Below are positions 29,640 through 39,400 of a stretch of DNA of 64,000 nucleotides, piece by piece; the stretch's first letter is position 1; each line of letters starts with the position of its first letter. Location: NCBI RefSeq assembly GCF_937888285.1, contig NZ_CALART010000011.1, forward strand, positions 124,001-188,000, given 5' to 3'. The stretch comes from an uncultured Aquimonas sp. Its GTDB lineage: Bacteria > Pseudomonadota > Gammaproteobacteria > Xanthomonadales > Xanthomonadaceae. The notes under the pieces were generated by a model. That model did no database searches. It saw only the letters and a program-made list of their open reading frames with translations, and had not been told where the DNA came from. A program made the position numbers and the translations under genes.

Positions 29640-31184
29640 ATGACCCTCACCCTCACCCCCGGCCACCTGAGCCTTGAGCAGCTGCAATCCATCCATGCCG
29701 GCGGCGTGCGCGTCGAGCTGGATCACCAGGCCCGCGCCGGCATCCGCGCCAGCGCCGAGCTGGTGCAGCGCCACGCTGCTGGCGATGCGCCGGTCTATGG
29801 CGTCAACACCGGCTTCGGCAAGCTGGCCTCCACCCGCATCAGCAAGGCCGACCTCGCCCAGCTGCAGCTGAACCTGATCCGCTCGCACTCGGTGGGCGTG
29901 GGATCTCCGCTGTCTCCCGAAGTGGTGCGACTGATGCTGGTGACCAAGGCGGCCAGCCTGGCGCGCGGGCATTCCGGCGTGCGCGAGGAGGTGATCGACG
30001 CCATCCTCGATGTCTACAACGAGGGCCTGGTTCCCCATGTGCCGGCGCAGGGCTCGGTCGGTGCCTCGGGCGATCTCGCGCCGCTCTCGCACATGACTCT
30101 GGCCCTGCTCGGCGAAGGCGAGTTCCTGGTCCACGGCGAGCGCCGCCCGGCGGCCGAGGTGCTGGCCAACCACGGGCTCAAGCCGCTGACGCTGGAAGCC
30201 AAGGAAGGTCTGGCCCTGATCAATGGCACCCAGACCTCGACTGCGCTGGCCCTGCACGCGCTGTTCGCCTTCGAGCCTGTGCTGGAATCAGCGCTCGTCA
30301 TCGGCGCGCTCACGGTGGATGCCGCGCGCGGCAGCGATGGTCCCTTCGATCCGCGCATCCACGCCGTGCGCGGCCAGCCGGGGCAGATCGATGTCGCCCA
30401 GTACTACCGCGCCCTGCTCGCCGGCAGCGCGATCCGCGCCTCGCATGCAGAAGGCGACGACCGCGTACAGGACCCGTACTGCCTGCGCTGCCAGCCACAG
30501 GTGGTCGGCGCCTGCCTCGACCAGCTGCGCTACGCCGCCCGCGTGCTGCTGCGCGAAGCCAATGCGGTCACCGACAACCCGCTGGTGTTCGCCGACGAAG
30601 GCCTGATGGTGTCGGGCGGCAATTTCCACGCCGAACCCGTAGCGCTGGCCGCCGATGCCATGGCCACCGCCATCGCCGAAGTCGGCGCGATTGCCGAACG
30701 CCGCATCGCCATGTTGATCGATGCCGGCGTCTCACGCCTGCCGCCCTTCCTGACCCGCGACGCCGGTTTGAACAGCGGCTTCATGATCGCCCACGTCACC
30801 GCGGCGGCACTCGCGAGCGAGAACAAGTCGCTGGCGCATCCGGCCTCGGTCGACAGTCTGCCGACCAGTGCCAACCAGGAAGACCATGTGTCGATGGCCA
30901 CCTTCGCCGCGCGCCGCCTGCAGGCCATGATCGACAACGTCGCCCACATCCTCGGGGTCGAGTACCTCGCTGCGGCGCAGGGCGTCGAGTTCCTGCGTCC
31001 GCTGACCAGCTCGACCACGCTGGAAGCCGCACATGCCCTGCTGCGCGCACAGTGTCCGAGCGTGGAGATCGATCGCTACCTCGCGCCCGATATCGAGCGC
31101 GCCGCGGCCATCGTCAAGCGCGGCGAACTGATCCCGCTGCTGCGCGCTCTGCCTGGCTTGCCTGCGCTTTGGGTCGCGGCCTAG
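29640..31184 (+). CDS. hutH: Histidine ammonia-lyase
   Basis: The first enzyme of histidine degradation, eliminating ammonia from histidine to give urocanate. The 514 residues match the family. The MIO prosthetic group would form from A142-S143-G144 in G-S-V-G-A-S-G-D-L-A-P-L-S-H; Tyr53 (V-Y-G-V-N-T-G-F-G) is the conserved catalytic base. hutI and hutG, needed to finish the pathway, are not present downstream. Confidence 0.98.
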   Translation: MTLTLTPGHLSLEQLQSIHAGGVRVELDHQARAGIRASAELVQRHAAGDAPVYGVNTGFGKLASTRISKADLAQLQLNLIRSHSVGVGSPLSPEVVRLMLVTKAASLARGHSGVREEVIDAILDVYNEGLVPHVPAQGSVGASGDLAPLSHMTLALLGEGEFLVHGERRPAAEVLANHGLKPLTLEAKEGLALINGTQTSTALALHALFAFEPVLESALVIGALTVDAARGSDGPFDPRIHAVRGQPGQIDVAQYYRALLAGSAIRASHAEGDDRVQDPYCLRCQPQVVGACLDQLRYAARVLLREANAVTDNPLVFADEGLMVSGGNFHAEPVALAADAMATAIAEVGAIAERRIAMLIDAGVSRLPPFLTRDAGLNSGFMIAHVTAAALASENKSLAHPASVDSLPTSANQEDHVSMATFAARRLQAMIDNVAHILGVEYLAAAQGVEFLRPLTSSTTLEAAHALLRAQCPSVEIDRYLAPDIERAAAIVKRGELIPLLRALPGLPALWVAA

Positions 31185-31234
31185 GCGAAGGATCACTGGG
31201 TCGAGGGCCTGCGGTCGCTCTGGAGCCAGAAGCC

Positions 31235-31444
31235 AAGCGGTGCGCCGCAGGCGCACCCTACGCGATGACGACATCGGCTTCGATTCTCGCCACGCGTCAC
31301 TCGACGTCGTAGGGTGCGCGTGTCGCGCACCTGCCCTCGCGAAGGGCGCCGAGTGAGAGCCCAAGCCTCGCCCACGGCAGGTGCGTCTTCTGTTCTCACC
31401 CGCGCGCGCACGCCGAAGTGAAGCGGTGCGCCGCAGGCGCACCC
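31235..31444. repeat. 24-bp direct repeat with internal hairpin, two copies
   Basis: An identical 24-base sequence lies at 31235-31258 and 31421-31444. Its core GGTGCGCC-GCA-GGCGCACC is a perfect 8-bp hairpin. Between the copies is CGTAGGGTGCGCG (31310-31322), an inverted partial match. The gap 31185-31474 has no gene. It looks like a pair of dispersed intergenic palindromic elements. Confidence 0.75.
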
Positions 31445-31474
31445 AATGTATTGAGCAGATTGGTCGAGAGACCC

Positions 31475-32173
31475 CTACTCGACCGTCAGCGTCCGCATGA
31501 ACTCCACGATCAGCCCTGCGCATAGCCGGGGCTGGGTCTGCAGCAGCAGGTGCGGCCCCTCCACCTCTCGCATGTGCGCCGTCTGCAGCGCGTTCGCAAG
31601 CTGCCTGCGTGCATTCGCGCTCAGAAGTCGGTCCTGTCTGGCCCAGAGCACCATGGCAGGGCGCTTCATACTCATTGACGCCTCAACAGCGTCCACCTGC
31701 AGCGCGTCAAAGGCTCTGCGACTGAGCACGCTGACGGGAACGCCAGCCAAGGCTGCGGCGAGTTCGGATCGCAGGGTTTCATTCGACCAGCGCCCGAGCA
31801 GAAACCAGTCGAGCAGGAACATCGGGGGACGCACTCGCGCCCACCACAGGCAGCCCGACAGCGGACCGAGCAGGGAGGTCGGGCGGGCAGCGAAAGTCGT
31901 CGAAAGGATGACACCCTTCATGTTGTCGGGTGGCGCCGCACCAATTCGCAAAGCGATGGGCCCCGAGAAGGATTCCGCGAGCAGCACGAAGGCGCTGGAC
32001 TCGGGCAACTCGGCATGCACGTGTCGCTCCAACGCGACGTAGTCGAGTGCGTCATGCGTCGGATATCCGATGACCCTCGCCGAAACGCCGCACCCAGCAA
32101 GCGACTCCATCAATGGCGCGAACAATCGCCCCGTGCCGTCGAGTCCGGGCAGCAGGATCAGCTCAAGGCGAGG
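31475..32173 (-). CDS. Alpha/beta hydrolase in the two-component operon
   Basis: A 232-residue hydrolase-fold protein. The N-terminal motif L-L-P-G-L-D-G-T-G resembles small esterases. The nucleophile is Ser69 in A-E-S-F-S-G, where the first Gly of G-x-S-x-G is Ala. A late Asp (A-R-Q-D-R-L-L) and His (G-P-H-L-L-L) complete a triad. No signal peptide was seen. The ATG at 32173 is 24 bases after the response-regulator stop; in-frame TTG and GTG codons at 32194 and 32188 are alternatives. Codon use is less GC-biased than in neighbours. Confidence 0.78.
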   Translation of the reverse strand, partial: PRLELILLPGLDGTGRLFAPLMESLAGCGVSARVIGYPTHDALDYVALERHVHAELPESSAFVLLAESFSGPIALRIGAAPPDNMKGVILSTTFAARPTSLLGPLSGCLWWARVRPPMFLLDWFLLGRWSNETLRSELAAALAGVPVSVLSRRAFDALQVDAVEASMSMKRPAMVLWARQDRLLSANARRQLANALQTAHMREVEGPHLLLQTQPRLCAGLIVEFMRTLTVE

Positions 32174-32197
32174 CATCCCGGCATTCACCCGCAAGGA

Positions 32198-32824
32198 TCA
32201 CAACAGCTTCTGGGTGATGGCCTTCAGCACCGCATGCGTGCGGTCGCGGCAGTCGAGCTTCAGCAGGATCTCGGACATGTAGTTCTTCACCGTGCCTTCC
32301 GAGAGGTGCAGGACGCGGGCGATTTCTTTGTTGCTGTAGCCGCCGGCCACCAGCCGCAGGATGCTCTGCTCGCGCTCGGTGATGCGTTGACCGGGCGTGG
32401 CTTCGGGCGCGCTCCAGCCGGCGCGTACGGGCCCGAGGCTGATCGGCTGCAGCAGGGTCTCGCCGGCGGCGACGCGAACAATCGCAGCGCGCAGGTCTTC
32501 GGGCGAGGCGTCCTTGAGCAGGAAGCCCTGGGCGCCGGCCTCGACCGCGCGCAGCAGCAGCTCGCTGTCGTCGAAGGTGGTGAGCAGGATCACCGGTGTG
32601 GCGTCACCGCGCTCGCGCAGGGCGCCGATCAGGCCGATCCCGCCCATGCCGGGCATTCGGATGTCGCTGACGATCACGTCGACCGGCCGCTGCGGCAGCG
32701 CCGCGAGCAGGCTTTCGGCATCGGGCGCCTCCAGCGCGATCTCGATTCCGAGGTCACTCAATAGAGCGGACAGGCCGCGCAGCACCAGGGCCTGGTCGTC
32801 GCATAACGCGATGCGTGCGCTCAT
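32198..32824 (-). CDS. NarL/FixJ-type response regulator
   Basis: A 208-residue two-domain regulator. The receiver domain has the acidic pair D9/D10, the phosphoacceptor D54 (V-S-D-I-R-M-P-G) and a conserved K near 104 (L-L-K-D-A). The LuxR-type helix-turn-helix is at about 145-205 (L-T-E-R-E-Q-S-I-L, N-K-E-I-A, G-T-V-K-N-Y). Its ATG overlaps the kinase stop (ATGA), so the pair is coupled. Its target is unknown; the divergent membrane gene at 34144 and the downstream hydrolase are candidates. Confidence 0.94.
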   Translation of the reverse strand: MSARIALCDDQALVLRGLSALLSDLGIEIALEAPDAESLLAALPQRPVDVIVSDIRMPGMGGIGLIGALRERGDATPVILLTTFDDSELLLRAVEAGAQGFLLKDASPEDLRAAIVRVAAGETLLQPISLGPVRAGWSAPEATPGQRITEREQSILRLVAGGYSNKEIARVLHLSEGTVKNYMSEILLKLDCRDRTHAVLKAITQKLL

Positions 32825-33993
32825 GCAGCCTGCTCCGGCAGGTAGGCGCGCAGGCGCAGGCCGCGCTCGGCGCCGGCATCGAGCTCAAGCCGGCCGCCCA
32901 TCGCCTGCAGGCGCTCGCGCATGCCGGTCAGGCCGTTGCCGAACTCGATGCGGCGCGGCGGCTCGCCGTCATTGGCGACCTCCAGCAGCAGGCCCTCGCC
33001 GCTGCGCGCGCAGCGCAGCCGCACGTGGCTGGCGCGGCCGTGGCGCAGGGCATTGGTGATGGCCTCCTGCGCGCAGCGCAGCAGGGTTTCGGCGGTAGCC
33101 ACCGACTCCACCCGCAGGCCCTCCTGCACGTCGACCTCGATGTGGGTGCCGGCGATCGGACGGGCCAATGCGCGCAGGGCGGCATCAAGCTCCAGCCCGT
33201 CGTGCTGGCGCAGCGCGCTGACCACGCTGCGGATGTCGGCGAGCAGCTCATCGGCGAGCTGCGCGCTGACGCTGACCTCCTCGCGCGCGGCCAGCGCGGG
33301 ATCGCGCTGCAGGCGCGCAAGGTTGAGCTTCAGCGCGGTGAGCTTGTGGCCAGCGACGTCATGCAGCTCGCGCGAGAGCTTGAGGCGCTCGCCGCTGCGC
33401 GCGCTTTCCTCCAGCAGGCGCTGGGTGGCGAGCAGCTCGGCATTGACCTGGGCCAGATGATCCCGCGCGCGTTCGCTCATGCCGGCGTAGTAGCCGGTCA
33501 GCGTGGCGAAGGCCTGGAAGCCAAGCAGCGGCACCAGATTGAACAGCGCCTGCAGCGGCGACCAGCCGCTGCCGATCCAGCGCTGGGCCACTGCGGCGTT
33601 GAATGCGAGCAGGCAAAGCAAGGCCCAGCGCACCGGCATCAGCAGGACCAGCTGGGCCGACACGATCACCAGCAGCACGGTGACTTGGCCCTCCATCAGC
33701 AGGCGCTCGGCCAGCACCACCAGCACGCCCTGCGCCACGCTGTTCCAGCGTGCGCCGCGGCAGTCGACGCCGCTGTCGCGCAGGCTGCGCCAGACGAACA
33801 GGCCAAGCATGCCGATGAGACAGGCCAGGCCGCTCCATTCGCGGAGCAGGCCGGACTGCAGCTTGTCGACATCGACGGCAGCGAAGGTGATCGCCGCCCA
33901 GGTGATGTAGGCCGCGAAGCTGAGCGGGGCGAGCCAGCCCGACCATTGGGCGGGCGCCTTTGCGCGTTCGGGCGCGGTGCGGGTGATGTCCAT
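32821..33993 (-). CDS. DesK-like sensor histidine kinase
   Basis: A 390-residue membrane kinase from the ATG at 33993. About six transmembrane helices span residues 20-170 with only short loops, typical of sensors of membrane state or small lipophilic signals. The HisKA_3 phosphoacceptor is His211 in S-R-E-L-H-D-V-A-G-H. The ATPase domain (about 295-388) has the N-box A-I-T-N-A-L-R-H and the G-box N-G-L-T-G-M-R-E-R. Longer upstream readings of this frame are shadows and were not used. Confidence 0.92.
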   Translation of the reverse strand: MDITRTAPERAKAPAQWSGWLAPLSFAAYITWAAITFAAVDVDKLQSGLLREWSGLACLIGMLGLFVWRSLRDSGVDCRGARWNSVAQGVLVVLAERLLMEGQVTVLLVIVSAQLVLLMPVRWALLCLLAFNAAVAQRWIGSGWSPLQALFNLVPLLGFQAFATLTGYYAGMSERARDHLAQVNAELLATQRLLEESARSGERLKLSRELHDVAGHKLTALKLNLARLQRDPALAAREEVSVSAQLADELLADIRSVVSALRQHDGLELDAALRALARPIAGTHIEVDVQEGLRVESVATAETLLRCAQEAITNALRHGRASHVRLRCARSGEGLLLEVANDGEPPRRIEFGNGLTGMRERLQAMGGRLELDAGAERGLRLRAYLPEQAA

Positions 33994-34143
33994 GGCCGCA
34001 GCATGGCAGCGGCCGCGCCGCGGTGAAACCGGTTTGGGCACCCAGGTGACTTTACTCACCCCCTGCGGATGACCGCGGGCACCTGCTGGCCGTGACCGTA
34101 GATGTCGAGACTGTGGCCACACCCACCGCGACGGAGCCGCACC

Positions 34144-34869
34144 ATGGAAAGCCTGTATCCGATCCTCGTCAGCCTGCACGGCCTGGCCGGCGCCGTGTCG
34201 CTGCTGACCTTCTGGATGGCGGCCTTCGCCCGCAAGGGCAGTCCGCTGCATCGCGGCAGCGGCAAGGTCTATCTGGTCGCGATGCTGGGCATCTGCATCA
34301 CCGCGCTGCCGATGGCCGCCACGTTCTTCCTGCGCGGGCAGAGCGGCATCGGCACCTTCCTCGCCTATCTGGTGGTCATCACCGCGACCTCGATGTGGCT
34401 GGGCTGGCGGGCGATCCGCCGCAAGCGCGACCAGGCGTCGTTTCGCGATCGACGTTACGCCGTCGTCGGCGCGCTCAACCTGGCGACAGCGCTGCTGGTG
34501 CTCGCGGTCGGCATCGCCAAGGGCAACCCCCTGCTGATCGGCTTCTCGGCCGTCGGCGCTTTTCTCGGTGCGGGCATGCTGCGTCGCCTGTGGCGCCCGA
34601 TCGACGCCGGCAACTGGTGGCTGCAGGAGCACTACGGCGCCATGCTGGGCTGCGGCACTGCCACCCACATCGCCTTCTTCGCGATCGGCCTGAAGAGCCT
34701 GCTGGCCGCCTTCGGCCTGCAGATGAGCGGCTATCTGCAGCTGGCGCCTTGGGCCGTGCCCGTGCTGGTCTCGGTGATCGCCGGCGTGCTGCTGGATCGC
34801 CGCTATGCGAGGAAGCCTGCTGCGATCCCGGCGCCCACTGTCGCACGCGGGGCGCTACCGCAAGGCTGA
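34144..34869 (+). CDS. Multi-helix membrane protein of unknown function (DUF2306-like)
   Basis: A 241-residue protein with about seven hydrophobic helices. The segment H-G-L-A-G-A-V followed by P-L-H-R-G-S-G-K-V-Y-L near residues 33-43 resembles DUF2306-type membrane proteins; this is a tentative match. It is divergent from the histidine kinase with 150 bases between the two starts, which suggests shared regulation. The ATG at 34144 was preferred over 34102, which adds a short polar Arg/Pro-rich stretch. Confidence 0.75.
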   Translation: MESLYPILVSLHGLAGAVSLLTFWMAAFARKGSPLHRGSGKVYLVAMLGICITALPMAATFFLRGQSGIGTFLAYLVVITATSMWLGWRAIRRKRDQASFRDRRYAVVGALNLATALLVLAVGIAKGNPLLIGFSAVGAFLGAGMLRRLWRPIDAGNWWLQEHYGAMLGCGTATHIAFFAIGLKSLLAAFGLQMSGYLQLAPWAVPVLVSVIAGVLLDRRYARKPAAIPAPTVARGALPQG

Positions 34870-34903
34870 CGGAGCGCAGTCGCCCGTCCACTGACTGCGA
34901 TAA

Positions 34904-34985
34904 GGAAGGTGGGCCTTCCGTGGCCCCGTGCGCGGATCGCTCCGCTCACGAACTACAGGCTGCCGGCGGATCGGTCCGCCGGCAG
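34904..34985. terminator. Two hairpins between convergent genes
   Basis: A 6-bp stem GGAAGG (34904-34909/34914-34919) and a perfect 11-bp stem (34960-34970/34975-34985, 4-base loop) lie between the stops at 34869 and 34993. Neither is followed by a clear T-tract. The second is strong enough to act on both strands. Confidence 0.6.
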
Positions 34986-34992
34986 TGCTGGC

Positions 34993-36423
34993 TCAACGTC
35001 GCGCGGCCAACGCCTCCGGATCGAGCCCGGCGAAGTCGCCGGCCAGGGCCTTGTACAGCGCCGCCAGCGCGGTCGCCCGCTGCACCTCGGCGTCCACGGC
35101 CCGCAGCTCGAAGTCGATGCGCGTGCGCTCGGCGTCGAGCAGGCTCAGCGCGTCCTCGCTGCCGGCATCGAAGCGCAGGCGCACCAGGCGCGCGGCCTCA
35201 CCGGCGGACTCGGCCGCAGCGCCGAGGTCGAAGGCCACGCGATTGGCGGCACGGTAGCCGGCCATCGCGTTCTCGGTTTCCTCAAGCGCCCTCAGCAGGG
35301 TCTCGCGGAACAGCGCCTCGGCGCCGTCGGCGCGGGCCTCGGCGGCCTGCACGCGCTGCCGTGTGCGGCCGAAGTCGAGGATGCTCCAGCTGATCGACGG
35401 CCCCCAGCTCCAGCGTTCCGACGCCTCCTCGCCGAGCTCACCGAAACTCTGCGAGGTCCAGCCGAAACCGCCGAGCAGGGTCAGCTTGGGATAGTAGTTG
35501 GCCACTTCGGTACCGATGTCGGCGTAGGCCGCCGCCAGGCGACGCTCGGCCTCGCGCACGTCGGGCCGGCGCTTCAGCCAGTCCTCCGGCGTGCCGGCCG
35601 CCACCAACGGCGGCAGGTCGGGAATGCCCAGCTCGGCATCGACGAGGGCGCGCACGGCGTCCACCGGCTGCGCGGTCAGCACCGCCAAACGCTGCTCGGC
35701 ACGCACGACCGAGGCCTCGGTCTGGGCGTATTGCGCCGCCAGGGCCGAGCGCTGCGCCTGCACCGCGGCGACGTCCTGCCCGCTGCGGCGGCCGTTGCGC
35801 TCGAGCGCGGTCATCAGGTCGACGCTGCGCTGCCAGCCTTCCAGGTTCTGTTCCAGCAGGCGCAGACGGGCATGCGCACCGCGCAGTTCGAACAGGCCCT
35901 GCGCGACTTCGGCAACCACGCTGATGTGCACATGCTCCAGCGCCGCGGCGTCGGCCTGCACGCGCCGGTCGATGGCGCGTTTCGGATTGCGCAGGGTGCC
36001 GAACAGATCGATCTCCCAGCGGGCGTCAAAGCCGGCCCGGTAGGTGTCGGTGCGGCCCTGCTCCGGCGGCAGGAAGGGGTCGCGGCCGCTGGGGCGACTG
36101 CGTTCGCCACTCAGGCCGGTATCGACGGTCGGGAACAGGCTGTAGGTCGACAGGCCGGCCAATGCGCGGGTCTCGTCGAGGCGGGCGAGCGCCTGCGCCA
36201 GCTGGGTATTGGCCTCCAGCGCGCGGGTGATCAGCGCGTCCAGCGCGGGATCGCCGAAGGCGCGCCACAGTGCCGGCTGCACCGCTTCGGTGGCGGCATG
36301 GCTGCCGGCCTGATCGAAGCGCTGGGGCAGCTCGGTGCTGGGCCGGACGTACTCCGGCCCGACCGTGCAGGCGCCCAGGGAGAAGGCGATTGCCAACGCA
36401 AAGGCGAGCGGATGCTTAGGCAT
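34993..36423 (-). CDS. NodT/OprM-family outer-membrane efflux lipoprotein
   Basis: A 476-residue TolC-like channel protein. The signal peptide ends in a lipobox with Cys19 (L-G-A-C), and the mature part begins T-V-G-P-E-Y, the usual NodT start. Two repeated outer-membrane efflux (OEP) domains with long coiled-coil helices follow. It closes the RND pump across the outer membrane. Its ATG lies 8 bases inside the RND gene, so translation is coupled. Confidence 0.94.
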   Translation of the reverse strand: MPKHPLAFALAIAFSLGACTVGPEYVRPSTELPQRFDQAGSHAATEAVQPALWRAFGDPALDALITRALEANTQLAQALARLDETRALAGLSTYSLFPTVDTGLSGERSRPSGRDPFLPPEQGRTDTYRAGFDARWEIDLFGTLRNPKRAIDRRVQADAAALEHVHISVVAEVAQGLFELRGAHARLRLLEQNLEGWQRSVDLMTALERNGRRSGQDVAAVQAQRSALAAQYAQTEASVVRAEQRLAVLTAQPVDAVRALVDAELGIPDLPPLVAAGTPEDWLKRRPDVREAERRLAAAYADIGTEVANYYPKLTLLGGFGWTSQSFGELGEEASERWSWGPSISWSILDFGRTRQRVQAAEARADGAEALFRETLLRALEETENAMAGYRAANRVAFDLGAAAESAGEAARLVRLRFDAGSEDALSLLDAERTRIDFELRAVDAEVQRATALAALYKALAGDFAGLDPEALAARR

Positions 36424-39400
36424 GGGCGGGCGCCTCCTCGGCGGCGGCCAGTCGCGCGCGTCGGCGCTCGACCAGCTTGCGGATGACGACATAGAACACC
36501 GGAGTGAAGAACAGGCCGAAGAAGGTCACGCCGAGCATGCCGAAGAACACGGTCACGCCCATGACGTGGCGCACCTCGGCGCCGGCGCCGCTGGCGAAGA
36601 CCAGCGGCAGCACGCCGGCGCAGAAGGCGAAGCTGGTCATCAGGATCGGCCGCAGGCGCAGGCGGCAGGCCTCCACCGCGGCGTCGACGATGCCGCGGCC
36701 CTGCTCCTCCAGGTCGCGGGCGAATTCGACGATCAGGATCGCGTTCTTGCAGGCCAGGCCCATCAGCACGACCAGGCCGATCTGGGTGAACACGTTCATG
36801 TCGATGATGGTGGGTGGCGCTGCGGTCATCGGATTGATCCAGCCGAGTCCTATCTGCGCGCCGAACCACAGGCCGTTGATCATGTTGAGCACCCAGATCC
36901 CGCCGAAGGCCGAGAGCATGCACATCGGCACGATCAGGATCACCGCCAGCGGCAGGCTCCAGCTCTCGTACAGAGCGGCCAGCACCAGATAGACCAGCAG
37001 CACGCAGAGCGGCAGCACCAGGAACTGCGCGATGCCCTGGTTGACCTGCTGGTAGGTCAGCCCGGTGAACTCCATGGTCATGCCGCGCGGCAGCACCTGG
37101 TCGGCGGTGGCGCGCGCCATCTGCACGGCGGCCGCGGCGCTGACGTCGGTGCTGAACGGCGTGGCGGTGACGTCCGCCGCGGGGTAGCCGTTGTAGCGCA
37201 CCACCGGATCCGGACCGAAGCTCGGCACCATCTCGACCACGCTGCCCAGCGGCACCATCTGGCCCTGGTCGTTGCGCACCTGCAGCCGCGCCACGTCCCC
37301 GACTTCATCGCGGAAACCCGCATCGGCCTGCGCGTACACCGAGAAGGTGCGGCCGAACAGGTTGAAGTCGTTGACGTAGGCCGAGCCGAGATAGACCTGC
37401 AGCGTATCGAACACGTCGGTCAGGCGCAGGCCGCTTTCCTTGACCTTGCTGCGATCCACCACTGCGTCGATCTGCGGCACGTTGGCCTGGAAGGACGAGA
37501 AGGCCGAGCCGGGGCCGAAGCCGGGCAGCTGGCTGATGGCACCGGCAAACGCCTGGGTCTGCTGGTTCAGCTCGCCATAGCCCATGCGCTGGCGGTCCTG
37601 CACATAGGCCTCGACGCCGGCCGCATTGCCGTAGCCGAACACCGGCGGCGGCATGAAGGCGAAAGCCATGCCGTCCTGGATGCCGCCGAACTTGGCGGTG
37701 AGCTCACCGGCGATCGCCGCCGCCGGCTTGGGCAGCAGGTGCGGCTCGTCGAGGCCGACGAACATGACCCCGACATTGGGCGTGCTGACGAAGTGGATGG
37801 CGTTCAGGCCCGGGAACTGCACCACGTCGGCGACGCCGGGGGTGGCCAGCGCGATCTCGCCCATGCGCTTCATCGCCGCCTCGGTGCGCTCCAGCGTGGC
37901 GCCTTCGGGCAGCTGCACGCCTGCGAACAGGTACTGCTTGTCCTGGGTCGGAATGAAGCCCGCCGGCACCTGCAGGAAGCCGAACACGGTCGCCACCAGC
38001 AGCAGGCCGTAGATCACCAGCAGCCGCGGCGCGCGGGCGATGGTGCCGCCGATGCGCCCGGAGTAGCGCTCGCTGCTGCGCTTGAACTTCGCGTTGAACC
38101 AATTGAAGAACCGACCCAGCACGCGATCGATGAGGCGGGCGAGCCGGTCCTTCTTCGCGCCCTGGGGCTTGAGCAGCACCGCCGACAGCGCCGGGCTCAG
38201 GGTCAGCGAGTTGAAGGCCGAGATCAGCACCGAGACCGCGATGGTCACCGCGAACTGGCGGTAGAACTGGCCGGTGACGCCGTCGATGAAGGCGATCGGC
38301 ACGAACACCGCGGCCAGCACCAGCGAGATCGCGACGATCGGGCCCGACACCTCCTGCATCGCCTTGTGCGCCGCATCCAGCGGCTTCATGCCCTCCTCGA
38401 TGTGGCGCTCGACGTTCTCGACCACGACGATGGCGTCGTCGACCACGATGCCGATCGCCAGCACCAGGCCGAACAGGGTCAGCACGTTGATCGAGTAGCC
38501 GAGCAGCAGCAGCACCGCGAAGGTGCCGACGATCGACACCGGCACCGCCAGCAGCGGGATGATCGAGGCGCGCCAGGTCTGCAGGAACACCACCACCACG
38601 ACCACCACCAGGGCGATGGCTTCGAGCAGGGTCATGATGACCGAATCGATCGACTTGCGAACAAAGACCGTGGGGTCGTAGGCGACCTCCCAGGCGATGC
38701 CCTCGGGGAAGGTCTTCGCCAGCTCGGCCATGCGCGCGCGCACCGCGTCCGACAGCGCGATCGAGTTGGCGCCGGGCGCCTCGAAGATCACCACCGCCGC
38801 GGCCTGCTGGTTGTTGAGGTAGGAGTTCAGGGCATAGGTGTTGGAGCCGAGCTCGACGCGGGCCACGTCACGCAGGCGCGTGATGGCGCCGTTGTCGCCG
38901 GTCTTCAGCACGATGTCGCCGAACTCCTCGGCGCTCTCCAGGCGGCCGCGCGCGTTCACCAGCAGCTGGATCGACGCGCCGGCAGGCTGCGGCGAAGCGC
39001 CAATCGCGCCGGCCGAGACCTGCACGTTCTGCTCGCGGATCGCGCCGACGATGTCGAGCGCGGTCAGGCCGCGCTGCGCCGCCTGGTCGGGGTCGATCCA
39101 GATGCGCATGGCGTAGTTGCCGGCACCGAAGGCCTGGGCCTGGCCGACGCCGTCGAGCCGCGCCAGCTCGTCCTTGACGTTGAGCGTGGCGAAGTTCGAC
39201 AGGTAGAGACCGTCGTAGCGCCCGTCCGGCGAGACGATGTGCACCACCATGGTGATGTTGGGCGAAGCCTTGGCGGTGGTGACGCCGAGCTGGCGCACGG
39301 ACTCGGGCAGGCGCGGCAGGGCCTGGTTGACCCGGTTCTGCACCTGCATGGCGGCGAGGTCGATGTCGGTGCCGAGCTTGAAGGTGATCGACAGCGACAG

